DNA from: Kudoa neothunni
Lineage: Eukaryota; Cnidaria
Assembly (NCBI GenBank): GCA_964304625.1
Contig: OZ199838.1
Span: 1,674,001-1,738,000 of the forward strand
Length of the DNA stretch: 64,000 nt
Direction of reading: 5' to 3'
In this document: one piece after another, positions 50,501-60,958 of the stretch
Layout: the number at the start of each line of letters is the position of its first letter
How positions within the stretch are numbered: position 1 is the stretch's first letter
Notes under the pieces: generated by a model
The model's input: only the letters and a program-made list of their open reading frames with translations
Database searches by the model: none
Told to the model about the DNA's origin: nothing
Made by a program: the position numbers and the translations under genes

Positions 50501-50577
50501 ATTTTTTTTATTGCAGCGATATCCACGGAAAAAAGTCTAACTAAAAACGTAATATATTCACGACACGGTGCGATTTT
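47561..50577. other. Intergenic, 3 kb
   Basis: AT-rich. The only stretch that looks coding is a 56-codon open frame at 49680-49850 (see findings). No element termini or RNA genes were recognised. Confidence 0.3.
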
Positions 50578-50625
50578 ATGCGACTCAACGTTAGGGGATC
50601 AATTGTTCGGTTGAACTTGTGTGTA

Positions 50626-51249
50626 ATGTCTTCTCATAACGACTATCGACCCGAGAATACAGTTTATGTTGGAAATCTTAATGAAAAAGTCACAGATAGA
50701 CTGCTATATGAATTGTTTGTGCAGGTTTGTGGCGAAATGTTGGTTGTAATGTTGGTTATATCATTTGGAATTTAGGCGGGTCCAGTAGAAGTGGTTACAA
50801 TCCCAAAGCCGAAGGAGGGTCAGAGCAGATATTATGGATTTGTCGAATTCAAAAATAGTGTATCGGTTGATTATGCGTGTAAGCTGATGGATGGAATTCC
50901 ACTGTTTTATTCGGCATTGGTGGTTCGACCTCAGAACACAGATCGAAACTCAACAACTAACACTGCTCGGCCTGTACACAGCGACCACAGGAACAATCCA
51001 TCTTATCACAATCACAACCACAACCACAATCAAAGGATGATACCCAATTATCCCCCTAGTCTACCCAACCATCCTATCACTAGTTATGGTGGTTATGTTA
51101 ACAGAGAATATCCTCCTCCACCACCTTATCACCCTCGTCCACATTTTTCCTATAATGATCGAAACATTTCGCGACCCTTTCACAACGCTCCACCTCCTCC
51201 ACCACAAAGAGAATATAATAACCGGAAACGACGTCACTTTAACGATTAA
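50626..51249 (+). CDS. RBM7: RBM7-like single-RRM RNA-binding protein
   Basis: In animals RBM7 is the RNA-binding subunit of the nuclear exosome targeting (NEXT) complex. Exon 1 ends at 50724 with ENTVYVGNLNEKVTDRLLYEL (RNP2 is VYVGNL). The 51-base intron 50725-50775 (phase 0) leads to AGPVEVVTIPKPKEGQSRYY, GFVEFKNSVSVDYACKLMDGI (RNP1 is YYGFVEF) and ALVVRP. FK.SVSV.YA fits RBM7/RBM11 better than SF3B4, and there is only one RRM. The C-terminal half is Pro/Tyr/His/Asn-rich (YPPSLPNH, YPPPPPYHPRP, APPPPPQRE) and ends RKRRHFND. I chose ATG 50626 (MSSHNDYRPEN). An in-frame ATG at 50578 would add 16 residues of no family likeness. AATAAA is at 51329. Confidence 0.8.
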
Positions 51250-51328
51250 TAACTAGTCATTCTTCGCAGCTTATTATTTTGTAAATAGTTTCTAAAGGTT
51301 TTATTGAATTTTGTTTGTTTGGGATTTC

Positions 51329-51334
51329 AATAAA
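51329..51334 (+). promoter_or_regulatory. Polyadenylation signal of the RBM7-like gene
   Basis: AATAAA lies 80 bases after the stop codon, before the convergent GTF2F2 gene. Confidence 0.65.
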
Positions 51335-51622
51335 GTTCAAATTTATCGATTTATCTTTTCAAATGGTGATGCGCAACAAACAATCCCATTTTAAGATGTT
51401 TATTATGCGGTGATTTTAATTATTAATTATTCGAGAATTATCTAAATTTTATTGAAATCCATTGTTGTTGACCTACAATGTCTAAAAATTAACATGGTTT
51501 GCAATTTTGAGATATACGAATCGATTTTAAATCTATTATTGGCTGTTAACAAAAAAATACATGTAACTCGCTATAACAAAAGAATTCGCACAAACAAATA
51601 AAATCGCTAAATTTACACAACT

Positions 51623-52720
51623 CTATGAGAATTGAGTTTTATATTCGGATTTCAATTCCCACATACCTTTGAAAGGATCTCTAGTTCTATAATTGCAAAC
51701 CTCCCTAAGAATATCTTTCAAGTAGTCCTATCGAACAGATCAGATCTATTAGACCAAACGTATATCAAAATTAACGTCATTGTACCATTGGCTGGTTGGT
51801 GATATCGGAAAGCTCTTTCAAACGATAATAAGGATTCTGACTGAATGCTTGGAATACTATATCTTTGACCTATCCAAACACACATACACACATGCACTAA
51901 AAAACAAAATGCAGAAAACAACAAACCTCGTGTCTGTCAAGACGAACACGTTTTCCAACTTCCTTTTTCATTTGAGCATATTCAACCTACACACACTTGG
52001 CATTATTCTCAGCTCACACAATTGCTAGTACATCTTCTTTGTAAGCTGAAATTGGTTTGATTGCTCCAGTGACAACCGAATTTAATTTTTGAACAGTTTT
52101 TTGAGGCAATTTCTGCGGCTGAGGTAACACAAATTGATTCAACAAGGTACTAGAAAACAATGCCAATCTTTAAAACCTCATAGCGATAAACTTTTTATTC
52201 CTTGTTGTTTCCACATATGGAGTGGCTTCAATCTTTGTACCCACATGTCCAATAATTTTAAATTCTTCAGCAAAGTTAACCAATTAGTTTTTATCGAACA
52301 CATTCTACCTCCATTAATATGAGTTGATACGAGACTATCGGGATTTTGAATTGGATTAGGTTTCAAGGAATACGCTCTTGTGGCACCGGATTTAGTTGTT
52401 GTTCCAAGTATCATCTACATACACACCCCGTATAGAATAAAACCTCTCAATGTATTTCTATGAAACATTTGTCCTATTACTTGATCGCTTGAACTATAGA
52501 TATTCATTTATCAAACTCAAAATAGAAAAAAATGTACTTTATTTGTTCAATTTGGGCCACTCGTTCGCCATCCAACGCTTGATGCCAATATTCGGCAACT
52601 TGTTTTGGTAACTAAAACACAAATTTGCGACAATCAACATCAAAGAATTAGCACTTTAATAAGAAACAATTCATTTGAAGAAAAGTTGCAGGTGGGATCA
52701 ATTTCCTTTTTATCGCTCAT
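51623..52720 (-). CDS. GTF2F2: TFIIF beta subunit (RAP30)
   Basis: This is the small subunit of TFIIF, which binds RNA polymerase II and helps pre-initiation and promoter escape. The ATG at 52720 gives MSDKKEIDPTCNFSSNELFLIK. After a 46-base intron LPKQVAEYWHQALDGERVAQ follows, aligning well with human TGVWLVKVPKYLSQQW. Next are SLVSTHINGGRMCSIK and FKIIGHVGTKIEATPYVE, the dimerisation barrel. QKLPQKTVQKLNSVVTGAIKP is the linker. The C-terminal winged helix gives VFQAFSQNPYYRLKELSDIT, NQPMVQ, YLKDILREVCNYRT and GMWELKSEYKTQFS, with TAG at 51623. Introns are about 45-60 bases, though some internal junctions were only roughly placed. The gene is convergent with the RBM7-like gene, 374 bases apart. 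Confidence 0.88.
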
Positions 52721-53331
52721 AAAGTAAAACGGGATATTAAAAACCGGCTGCGCGCGCGTCCTTCGCCATATTAAAAATTTAATATAAACATATATTGTCT
52801 CAAAGCTTATTATTCTGTCTATTACATTAAATATGATTTATGTTCATTTTAAATTTTTTGGTAGGAAAATAGTTTTTTCTCGTTGACGAACTTAGAAGGT
52901 TCTTTTAAGTTCAAATTAGAAATATTTTAATCCTTTAATATTCAAAAATTTTAAGAGTATTTCTATTATCCACGCTGAATAATAAAAATAATACAAATAC
53001 CACCTGCGCCTGATCGTAATTGTGTATTATGAGTCAACTAGTGGAATGACATTTACATCTGAACATTTCGTTAATTTAGAACCACCTTATTATAATTTAT
53101 TTCATTTGTAGAAATTTTTATTAATATATTTACACGCTTTAAAAACCATGAAGTGCGTGTATTTTATATGTTCTTGATTCTGGCGATTGCGCCATTTAAT
53201 TACAATTTATTTCAAATTCGCGGTAATGTTCCTTTTATATTCATATAATAATAGATAATTATTAATGATTTTAGTCGGTAATATAATTTTTTATATCAAT
53301 TTTTAAAACGACAAACTTTAATCCCGTATGA
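52721..53331. other. Intergenic, upstream of GTF2F2
   Basis: A GC-rich stretch, GGCTGCGCGCGCGTCC at about 52746-52761, lies 26 bases before the GTF2F2 start and may be promoter sequence. The rest is AT-rich. Confidence 0.35.
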
Positions 53332-54961
53332 CATAGGTTTTCAACTCTCAACCGGGGATAAATTCTAAATGACAAAGAATAAATTGAGTGACATCAAAAT
53401 TTTCTTGGGGCGATTCTTTCATAATACTTTTTGGGACATACTTAACGATTCCTAAGGAATTATATTATTCAGGCTTAATAAACTCATTAGGAAGTTCGCA
53501 GAAATGCTTAAAATATTTTTAGGAATCAATATTTGACATCTATTTATAAGGCTATGATTGGTCTCCTCCTTATATGACTCGTTTATATTTTAGTGATGTA
53601 GCCTAATAATCTACCACCTACTGTATGTATAAAGCTGAAGTGTCCGTGTGTCTGTCAGCAAATAAGTATGTGAGTCAAAATTTTTTCCTTGTAGAGAGAT
53701 ATATATGAAATTTTTTAAAAATCACAATGTTCCAAAAAATCTTTAAATCGTTTTCAAACTACTAAATGTTCCCAAAAGTGTTTTGAAAATAGTGATTTTG
53801 TCGATTCAAAGTTTATTTATCGGATTACTTGAGTTCAACAACAGGATTAAAACCTGCTGATGACCCGTTGAACTTAGTTTTCCCCATACATGTTTTATCA
53901 AATGTTGATTAACTGCTGCTATCTGACTTTTTATATACATTTAATGTGTAAATTTAGATGTTCGTGCAGGTACACTCCTTATTTGCGGAGTTTTAACGTA
54001 TACAACTTGATAAACACATTTCAAAGGTTCTATTAATGATTTTCGATGTGATAAAAAATCTATATATGTTTCATGAATGTCGCATTGGCAAAGAACGTTA
54101 AAATTGCATTGATTGAAGCATTATAATGGAAATACGGTGTCAGTAGATTTCATTGAAATCGTTCGTTATGTTAAACTTTCCGTGAGTAAATTCAGTTGAA
54201 GCAATGTATTTTTATTCAATCTTATTATTTAAAATAGTTTGGTTGATATTTACTAGGTTTGTACGCGTTTTTGAGAAAGAGTGCACTATAGTGTATGCGG
54301 GGCAAAAAGATAATAATTTGAATAATAAAAATCAATTTTCATATGATTCCTTCTATCTCTATATATTTTTTTATCTCCCATGAATGGTTGTGAATGGACT
54401 TTCTGAGCCGGGCCAAAATTAACGTTTTAAATAGCACTTTAAGTGAATTTATATTTCATATTCACAGTCGTTAAAATTTAATGCTTTAAAATTTTTTTTA
54501 ATTTGATTGAATCTATAGGTTACTTTTAAATATTAATATCTTTTTTGAATGTTATTAAGAAATTTTTCATTGCTTATTACTTTCAAACAATTCTGGACAA
54601 TTCCCCTTAGTAATATTTAAATATTTAAAGTGGCTGTTTGCATGGTAAATAATATTTAGGTGTCACTAGTTTTGATTTTTTAAATTATTTCCGTCTCCTA
54701 ATAGCGATAAATGAAGATAGAAATATTTTAATTTAGTAAAATCTAAAAAATTAAACCTGTAGATAGGATAGCTTGTGATCAGGAGTTGCTGGGATTAAAA
54801 ATTGCCATTGCAAAGACCTACATGCCTTGTAGGACTAGAATTTATCCCTCGAATAGCCAATAGCCTCTGTCACATCTAAACTAGAAGTAAACTCTATAGT
54901 AAATATGAATATGTCCTCCAAGTTAAGGGGATTAACTTGAAAAAACGGTTGAGAACCCCTG
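53332..54961. mobile_element. hAT nonautonomous element, copy A, with inserted block
   Basis: The left end CATAGGTTTTCAAC and the right end ACGGTTGAGAACCCCTG pair as decayed inverted repeats. The flanks CCGTATGA (53324-53331) and CTGTATGG (54962-54969) are a decayed 8-bp duplication. The left 290 bases match copy B (62606 onward, for example TAAGGAATTATATTATT). The right 320 bases match copies B and C. Between them, roughly 53620-54630, lies about 1 kb that copy B lacks. No transposase was found. Confidence 0.75.
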
Positions 54962-55071
54962 CTGTATGGACTATGCATTTATCGTAATATTTTTTTGATC
55001 TAACTTTTGATAAAATATTAAATCATTTCTTAATATTTTCCCGTCTTAATACAATAATTAAACATCTAACA

Positions 55072-55856
55072 CAATGTTTCCAACCATTTTTCTATCGCAC
55101 CCAACTTTTTCTTTGAATAAATGATTTCTGTGCCCAACTTTTTTCTAAAGTATTGAATTTTTTAATTTAACTGCTTAAAGTTTGAGTCAATCTTCACATC
55201 CAATTTAAATTTGAAGATGATTAATGTATATTTATTTTCCCATTCAAATTAAAATATATTCTATCAGATCTTATTTAACTTATATATGTACCTTACAAAT
55301 TAAGATCTTTAGTTCTTTTTTTCGCAAAAAACAATGTTAAATGAAACTCGTGATATCCAACTTGCGCTCGAAAAAACTTTGGTGTATATGAAGGGAGGCT
55401 TATAAATAGAAGTCGTAATTTTCGGCGACTATTTTTAAAAAATTAGACGTTTTTCGATTTTAATCAAAAATTACGGCCTCTACTCATAAACGGACAGATA
55501 TAATCTGGATAGAAAATTACTCAATATTCTATCTGGTTAAATCAAAAACAGAGGAGATCACGATTGTAAATGTGACAAGATGGGAATTAAAACCATTAAG
55601 ATTCTATTTGGGGTAAAGACCATATCACATTATTATTTATTTTTATATAATTAGTCATTGCCTTCGGTGTTGTTTTTTGATATTCATAGTCGCTTAACAA
55701 TACACCATATCGCAATAATCGAGGTATTGATTTCAAATTGCGCCATACTGTCAAATTATCCCAATATTATCAACGTTCTATCAGACTGTTCATTAAACGA
55801 TCAGAAATTTTCATGCTCCACTAAAATTCTTCCCCTACTTCTGGTGGGAAACACTG
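55072..55856. mobile_element. hAT nonautonomous element with perfect 8-bp duplication
   Basis: ATCTAACA stands at both 55064-55071 and 55857-55864. The element starts CAATGTTTCCAACC and its other end, reversed, starts CAGTGTTTCCCACC. The 785-bp body has no transposase. The intact target duplication suggests a younger insertion than the other hAT copies here. Confidence 0.9.
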
Positions 55857-56012
55857 ATCTAACAGAAAAAAAGACAAATACCCTCAAAGGGGCTTTAGAG
55901 TAACTAAGACCCCTTGTATTTTTTTAATTTAATGTATGAAGGAAATTATTATTGTTTCATTAAAATAATTCTCAAATAGAATTAAAAATTGATGTTCTTT
56001 TTAAACTATTAA

Positions 56013-57387
56013 CCCTCGCTGTACTGCGCGGAAAAAGAACGATCAGGCGTGTTCCGAGGGAGCCCCAAAAAATTATTTTAATGACCTTTAATTTCTTTGT
56101 GCCATGCTTTAAACATTTTTTCAACTATTTATAAAATGTTTTGAGTAGGCAATTAAATTAATTATTAAGCGTTAGTGGGCTACAAAACAGGGCCCCATAA
56201 TGTGCCAATATCGGCTAGTCAAAATTAAGGAAGAATTTAATGGTACAAAAATTTAAAATGAATATATTTCATCTTAAAATAAAGTAGTTTGGAAAATGAA
56301 AACCATTTTAAAAGAGGAAATCGCAGGGTAAAATTGATCCAATCCGATAGTAACAGCAACAGTAGCAACAGCAGCAACAGCAGCAACAGTAGCAACAGCA
56401 GCAACAGTAGCAACAGTAGCAACAGCAGCAACAGTAGCAACAGCAGCAACAGCAGCAACAGCAGCAACAGTAGCAACAGTAGCAACAGCAGCAACAGTAG
56501 CAACAGCAGCAACAGTAGCAACAGCAGCAACAGTAGCAACAGCAGCAACAGTAGCAACAGCAGCAACAGTAGCAACAGCAGCAACAGCAGCAACAGTAGC
56601 AACAGTAGCAACAGTAGCAACAGCAGCAACAGCAGCAACAGCAGCAACAGTAGCAACAGTAGCAACAGTAGCAACAGCAGCAACAGCAGCAACAGTAGCA
56701 ACAGTAGCAACAGCAGCAACAGCAGCAACAGCAGCAACAGCAGCGTTACCGTATAAAATTGGAAACAACAATTTAACAATGAAAGGATTAAATTGAATAA
56801 AGGTGTCTGGACTTAATGAGTACTTTAACGTAATTTTTCAAGTATATATAAAAGGTAACGTTCAAATTAACTCTGGACATTTGATTTATACATTCTTTTT
56901 TGTCAGACAAGTTGATATTTGAAAACACTAGATATGTCGCCTTATTTCTGTGATGAAATCTTTAATTTTCTCTATTTTAAAATATTTTATTTCGTAAATT
57001 TAATAATATCAGAAGTAGGTTTTCATAGTTATAAAGTTAAGTGAAACGACCGAAAATCCACGATTTTTAAATTACATTATTGATTCTCTTTAAAAATCAT
57101 TGAAATTAAATGTTTTACAGAGGAACTACTGACATCCTTCTAGTGGCTAGCTTGTAATAACGAATAGTAAATCCGAAAATAAGAGAAATATATTTTCTCA
57201 ATATATATGTTTAATATAAAATCGAAACATACTTTTGTCTGTACAAGTACAAAAATCATTAATATTAGTCGATATTAAATTTTTAAATATAATATTTTTA
57301 TATCGATCCAAATGCTTTAAATTTTTAGAGGAACTCCAAAATTTGTGGACGCTTTGAGTTTGCCTGTCCAAATCCGGACAGGGAGGG
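56013..57387. mobile_element. piggyBac-like element carrying a 9-bp repeat array
   Basis: TTAA is at 56009-56012 and 57388-57391. The left end is CCCTCGCTGTACTGCGCGG and the right end, reversed, CCCTCCCTGTCCGG with an adjacent palindrome TGTCCAAATCCGGACA. The interior holds the AGCAACAGY array at 56347-56744 and no transposase, so this is a nonautonomous element. Confidence 0.82.
56347..56744 (+). repeat. 9-bp tandem array AGCAACAGY
   Basis: About 44 units of AGCAACAGC or AGCAACAGT occur in irregular alternation. The 9-base period keeps the reading frames open on both strands. On the plus strand an ATG at 56289 would yield a 155-residue Ser-Asn-Ser polymer (MENENHFKRGNRRVKLIQSD then SNS units). 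This is most likely a repeat artefact, not a gene, because it lies inside a transposon-like element. Confidence 0.9.
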
Positions 57388-57927
57388 TTAATTATCTCGA
57401 TAGAAATAAATTAGAATTTAAAATTCAGGCTAGATTAGCTTTTAAATTTCTATTTTCTCCAACAAATAAATAATTGCTTTCAGAGGTACATAATGAACAT
57501 TAACATGATCATATTCATGAATTAACAAATCAGATGAGCTAATTTGCAGATATTATATGCAAGAGGTTGATAGTAATAAAATTAGAGATTTCAAATGAAA
57601 ACCCGAACAAATTTAAGAAGATTTGTATAGATTTAAATTAATGGTTTCTGTTGGATCTCTCGCAAACTTTAATGGATACAGAAAATGAGAGAAGAGAGTT
57701 AAATCAAACTTAGTTAGGAAATTCAATTCTTAATTAAGTTTCCAATAATTTAATATCTAATCTAAACAACTTCCAGTAAAGAACGTGCTAATTCTAATTA
57801 TAACTAATAGAACCCTCTGTAGCCAACTATTGAAGGTCATTCGACACTACCTTTATAGGCCATAAATAATAACTACTATTCAAACTATTTCTATTTTAAT
57901 GGGATATAATTGATTTAAAGATGTGAG

Positions 57928-58152
57928 ATGCTAAATATGAAGACAAAAAAAATATGTTGTTTTAAGAAAATCCAAAAGTATGTATATAAACACAGACAAC
58001 ATTCTATCGGATATGATTATGATGAAGAAGAAGAGGACGAAGATTCCTACATAGTTAACAGAATGCTACAACTCAATTACAAATTTAGTGAAAAACCTCA
58101 GAGTCATTATCGTTTTCCTCGACCATTTTCCTCTACAAAAACACTAATTTAA
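57928..58152 (+). CDS. Small acidic open frame of unknown function
   Basis: The 74-codon frame starts MLNMKTKKICCFKKIQK. It has an acidic run (DYDEEEEDEDS) and ends FSSTKTLI. I do not recognise it. It runs towards the dyskerin gene on the other strand, and the two stop codons overlap (58150-58152 against 58149-58151). Its composition is protein-like, with a basic start, an acidic middle and a Pro/Ser end. It could be a real small gene, the last exon of one, or chance. Confidence 0.25.
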   Translation: MLNMKTKKICCFKKIQKYVYKHRQHSIGYDYDEEEEDEDSYIVNRMLQLNYKFSEKPQSHYRFPRPFSSTKTLI

Positions 58153-59815
58153 TAATGTAACGTGTCGTTCTGTACTTTTCTACTATCCATAGTTGATGAT
58201 TCAACTACCGAAGTTTGATTGTTATTCACCACTACATTGGCTGAGCTGCTATAAGCACGATCAAAGTAAACACACATTAATACGACAAAATTACTCAGCG
58301 GCTGACACATGAATTTTGGACCAATCGGAGGGTGTTTTTTCGTTCGGATGTCCATGCTTTGAGAGCTCTCCCGCAATAATCATTTGTTTCTTTCTCAACG
58401 CCACCGGGCCTAATCCCCATTTTCGGGGGTACAAATCTCTGTCCATTATAACTCGCTTTATACTGGCTACAACACCATGATCACATGTTGCTATCGTAGC
58501 GGTCGACATGAGAGCAATCCCTTTAAGCATTGAGTTATAGATCTCAATCTCAACAACGGTATACCTAGAGCTATTGCTTCCCCTTTAGTGGTTACCATAA
58601 CAATTTCGTCGTTGATTTCAATGCCATTTTCATAACGAAGTATACCGGGTATCAACAATTTGGCACCATAACATATGGCGTTCACCTTTAACAAAATATT
58701 CGGTTCATCTCAAACTCATAAATATTTACCGAACTGTCCTTGATAATAACACGTTTGTGGCTGGTGAGAAGTGATTCCAATGGAAGTACCACACGTCTTA
58801 AATAGGATTCTACAACGTTTAGCAAAAATTAAGCCATTTTTGGGATGGTGACCATACCATCTTTCATATTATCATACAACCACATAGCATCCATAATATC
58901 ATGCATAGTGACTAGGTTATTGTTTTCACTTGTATTTCCAGATTTTACACGTCTAAGCTCTTGCATGTGCGCTCCTGTTCCGAGTAGAAGTCCCAAATGA
59001 ACACACAGAGTACGTACATAGGTTCCCGCTTCACACCTCAGCCAAAATACACCTATTCTCATTTCAGTGAGTGTAATGGTTGTTAATCAATCTACACACC
59101 CAAGTTGTGACTGTGATCGTATTCGAGTAGTTTTGCCTCGTAGATAGTACGCACACGAAGTTGACGTTTGACAGCAGCTATGAGTGGCGGTCTTTGAAAA
59201 CACGGTCCAGTCAAACTTTCCAACGCCTACCGTAATCATAGTACAATAACAATCTGTGAAACCAGACCAATATCTATTCAAATATAATAATACCTGGGCT
59301 AGCTGTTTCTCAGAATCAATCGGTCCATGCAACCGAACTACACACACATATTCTTTACCGGCACCTTGTTGTGACTTTACCAGGCGAGTGGCATTTTCAC
59401 AACAAACAATTAGACAGCCTGTCACCTTCGGATCAAGAGTTCCACTGTGGCCGGTCTTTTTGACGCGTAATATTTTTTTGATCCATGACACCACTTCATG
59501 TGAGGATGGATTGGCTGGTTTATCCAAATAAACAACGCCATATCTAAACAACCACTTATTAGAAGGATACGCGAGTTGCTAATGTACTTTAGAAGATCGT
59601 GGATTTTTCGTTTGTGTGGTGCTGATCCTGTTTCGAGAGGTGTGAAATGTGAAGTCAACACATTCAATTGATCGTAGTTCTACACGTTAAATTAGAATCT
59701 AAACACGCTACGAAAAACCTACTTTAAGCAAATAGGGCCAGTTAGAGGTGTCAATCCTAGACTTTTCGTTCGAAGGTTCCAAAGAATATTTTGTAGCTGA
59801 TTTAGAGGTACCCAT
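58149..59815 (-). CDS. DKC1: Dyskerin / Cbf5 pseudouridine synthase
   Basis: This is the catalytic subunit of H/ACA snoRNPs and part of telomerase RNP in animals. The ATG at 59815 gives [30 protein letters not shown], the DKCLD region. [17 protein letters not shown] and [20 protein letters not shown] follow. The TruB catalytic motif is [20 protein letters not shown] with the catalytic Asp. Next are [36 protein letters not shown] and [17 protein letters not shown]. The PUA domain shows [18 protein letters not shown] and [30 protein letters not shown] and [15 protein letters not shown] come after. A final 46-base intron (GTAATT...TTATAG) joins VSAAD to [11 protein letters not shown] and the end NDTLHY. 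The Lys-rich nuclear tail of vertebrate dyskerin is absent. Confidence 0.94.
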
Positions 59816-60043
59816 GACGAACCTAGTTTCTATCGTTTTAGCGCACGTGCCTATGCGTCTACAACGTCTGTGGGTCGCATTATTTTTGTAATTGTTGGAT
59901 AAAATTTATTGAAAAAAATAAAATCAATATATTTTTATAACAAGATAATTTATAAATCACTATAACAAGAATATTATTGACTATCTTTTAAATATATGAA
60001 GTTGCCGATATAACGCGATTTTAGCCGTTAAAGTAGTCGAAGT
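59816..60043. promoter_or_regulatory. Shared divergent promoter region of DKC1 and RSL24D1
   Basis: Only 228 bases separate the two start codons, which point away from each other. Both genes act in ribosome making, so co-regulation from one bidirectional promoter is a reasonable inference. TATATTTTTATAA-like AT sequence lies near 59928; no specific factor site was recognised. Confidence 0.5.
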
Positions 60044-60779
60044 ATGCGGATACGTAAATGTTACTTTTGCTCAGCCAATGTCTATCCTGGACATGGGATA
60101 ACGTTCGTGAGAAATGATTGCAAGGTATAGCGTGTAATCGATTGTTTTATTTTATTGTAATTGCAGGAATTCAACTTTTGCCGATCGAAATGTCACAAGG
60201 CCTTTAAGAAGAGAAGAAATCCAAGATTTGTGCGTTGGACCAAAGCCTTTAGAAAATCTCATGGAAAAGAGATGGCAGTGGTAATTTAGATTGTCTTTAG
60301 GGGTAGGTGGTGTTTTGATTTTTTCCATATTTAGGACCCAGTTTATTCGTTTGAATGCGTCAAAAATGAAGCAATCAAATACGATCCCAAACTATGGAAT
60401 GAAACAAGTGAAGAATACGTTCGTGCTACTGTTGGTTTGAGTATTTATTTTGTAGTTAATGCTATCAAAGTTGTGGATGCTGTGAAACAACGAAGAGAGA
60501 AACAATTTATTCATCAAAGGTTTTATAGCTGGATTGTGCGAATTGTTAATAATCTATTTTTTACCAAATAGATTTGTTAACTTGAAAGAGAAACAAATGA
60601 AAGCTATTTCTAGTGACGTGGCTGCTAACAAACATATTCTCGATATCAAAGCTAGTAAAATGTCCGGCAAATCCCTTAAACAGAAACTCCTCGAACGTAT
60701 TAGTAAGAAAAAACAAGCAATCAAAAGGGTTGGAAAGGCTGCAAAGATCAAATCTGAAAATTTGGTCGAAATGCAATAA
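60044..60779 (+). CDS. RSL24D1: RLP24/RSL24D1 ribosome biogenesis protein
   Basis: RLP24 is the eL24-like placeholder on pre-60S particles, later exchanged for eL24. Exon 1 has [20 protein letters not shown] and FVRNDCK. The next exon gives [17 protein letters not shown], completing the zinc-binding cysteines, and [13 protein letters not shown]. Then come YDPKLWNET, a 48-base in-frame intron (GTGAAG...TTTTGTAG), and [19 protein letters not shown], which aligns with human [20 protein letters not shown]. A further intron (GTTTTATAG...AAATAG) joins [16 protein letters not shown]. The C terminus is Lys-rich ([18 protein letters not shown]) and ends ENLVEMQ, TAA at 60777. Without removing the 48-base intron the frame would stay open with a 16-residue hydrophobic insert. 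Confidence 0.92.
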
Positions 60780-60958
60780 ATTTCTTATTACGTAGTAGTG
60801 TGTAAATTAGGAATGTCAATATTTTGGATATTATTATCTATAGTTGAGCGTGTGCTTTTTGTTATATTAATATATTTTTCTCTAATTCAGTATTTATTTT
60901 TACTTTCGTTTTGCAATAGTTAGGAAGATGTAAATATGAATTTTAAATAAGTTGAGAA

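Noticed and set aside
50578-50625. RBM7-like start at the upstream in-frame ATG
   Set aside because: The 16 extra residues have no family similarity; the ATG at 50626 gives the usual short lead to the RRM. Not fully excluded.
56237-56779. Poly-Leu, Ala/Val/Thr and Ser/Asn open frames over the 9-bp array
   Set aside because: All follow from the repeat period being three codons; they lie inside a piggyBac-like element.
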